Part shown: positions 63,170 through 64,000 of the stretch, one piece after another | Position numbering within the stretch: position 1 is the stretch's first letter | Layout: each line of letters starts with the position of its first letter | Source of the DNA: Vanessa cardui | Taxonomy: Eukaryota > Arthropoda > Insecta > Lepidoptera > Nymphalidae | Direction: 5' to 3' | DNA: 64,000 nt | Assembly: GCF_905220365.1 (NCBI RefSeq) | Contig: NC_061152.1 | Span: forward strand, 919,001-983,000 | Program-made: the position numbers and the translations under genes | Notes under the pieces: generated by a model | Seen by the model: only the letters and a program-made list of their open reading frames with translations | Databases searched by the model: none | Told to the model about the DNA's origin: nothing

Positions 63170-63365
63170 TAGTCGTTTCTCTCCCGCTATGTATGCTTAT
63201 ATCTTCGAAATTACGTAACGGATTTTGATGTGGTTTTTTGTAATAGATAGATTGATTCAATGCAATAGAGAATGACTGAAAAACTGTGAAAGTTGTAAGG
63301 ATTTCTGTAGTATATTTAGTATCAGCATTGCAACTAAGAAGCCGGTTAGGGTCGCTAGTATCTTA
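63170..63365 (-). mobile_element. Repeat I copy
   Basis: AACATAGTCGTTTCTCTCCC, ACGTAACGGATTTTGATGTG and TTTAGTATCAGCATTGCAAC. Confidence 0.65.
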
Positions 63366-63397
63366 TATATGTTACAGTATACATATATATACTTTCA

Positions 63398-63668
63398 ACA
63401 ACAACAACAACAGCCTGTAAATTCCCACTGCTGGGCTAAAGGCCACCTCTCCCTTTGAGGAGAATGCGGGTTGGTGGAATACACACGTGGCAGAATTTCT
63501 ATGAAATTTGTCACATGCAGGTTTCCTCACGATGTTTTCCTTCACCGTTGAGCACGAGATGAATTATAAAGACAAATTAATCACATGAAACAGCGGTGCT
63601 TGCCTGGGTTTGAACTCGCAATCATCGGTTAAGATGCACGCGTTCTAACCACTGGGCCATCTCGACTC
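63398..63668 (-). mobile_element. SINE-A copy
   Basis: (CAA)n tail to GGGCCATCTCGACTC with one ~30-bp internal deletion. TATATACTTT flanks both sides, probably the target-site duplication. Confidence 0.9.
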
Positions 63669-64000
63669 TTTTTCTATATATACTTTAATCCATTATAATT
63701 CGAATCAAACTTCTTCAGAACAAAAAAGAAGTAGAGACGAAACCAGGCTTGTTTTGAGAGTTTATTTTTAAGGGACACTGAATTATGTATTAGTACAACT
63801 CACATGACTGTACATTCCAATAAGAGATTGGCATGAATAATGACGCCGAACGGCATGAAAAATCTTTTATAATTAAAAAAAACTTTTTGTATTTTTTTTG
63901 TTTTGCGAACTCTATCACAGTTGGACGGTTGGCAGAATAAATCGTGTACATTTTTTTGTTTTAATTTTTTTTTACTTTAGCTATAATGGTTTTTCATGTA
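63669..64000. other. No feature seen
   Basis: AT-rich sequence after the last SINE with no recognised repeat, gene or RNA. Confidence 0.5.

Noticed and set aside
1..64000. Endogenous virus or LTR retrotransposon
   Set aside because: No paired long terminal repeats, primer-binding site or capsid/envelope-type coding region was seen; the retroelements here are LINE tails and SINEs.

Overview
The window is animal nuclear DNA, almost certainly from a moth or butterfly (Lepidoptera). Genes have GT-AG introns, the non-coding DNA is AT-rich, and introns and intergenic spaces are packed with two tRNA-derived SINE families, truncated non-LTR retrotransposon tails, MITEs and Tc1/mariner remnants of types common in Lepidoptera. 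The species cannot be named from the sequence.

Layout. (1) 1-1539: a decayed Tc1-like DD34E transposon whose left end lies just outside the window. (2) 2269-5299, plus strand: the last three coding exons of a mitochondrial carrier of the SLC25A44 (branched-chain amino acid carrier) type, with its stop codon and poly(A) signal. (3) 5310-14700: intergenic repeats. (4) 14703-15857, minus strand: a complete intronless phosphatidylserine decarboxylase (PISD) gene, head to head with (5) a two-exon C2H2 zinc-finger gene on the plus strand (16916-21156). (6) 21160-28500: intergenic, with a broken mariner-like element on the minus strand and an internally inverted LINE fragment. (7) 28501-61851, plus strand: a complete CYFIP/Sra-1 gene. 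I placed 28 coding exons whose phases all agree; they total 3822 bp and 1273 codons plus stop. (8) 61852-64000: its 3' UTR and a run of repeats. The genes are ordinary household genes (membrane lipid synthesis, mitochondrial transport, a putative transcription factor, actin regulation) with no sign of a shared pathway.

The unusual part is the architecture of the CYFIP gene and the SLC25A44 exon. Tandem repeats sit directly against splice junctions many times over. In the clearest case, the last ~50 bp of CYFIP exon 12 with its GTGAGT donor is repeated eight more times, each unit ending in a (CA)n run. A second donor end (exon 21) is also duplicated, and downstream of it lies a fragment of exon 3 fused to the 5' side of a truncated LINE. 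An intron 17 array carries about eleven perfect TGACGTCA palindromes. The exons touching several of these arrays (12, 17, 21, 25) use only G- or C-ending codons, unlike other exons of the same gene. This suggests local recombination or repair with GC-biased conversion at exon edges. I did not find a new gene system such as a defence island or biosynthetic cluster.
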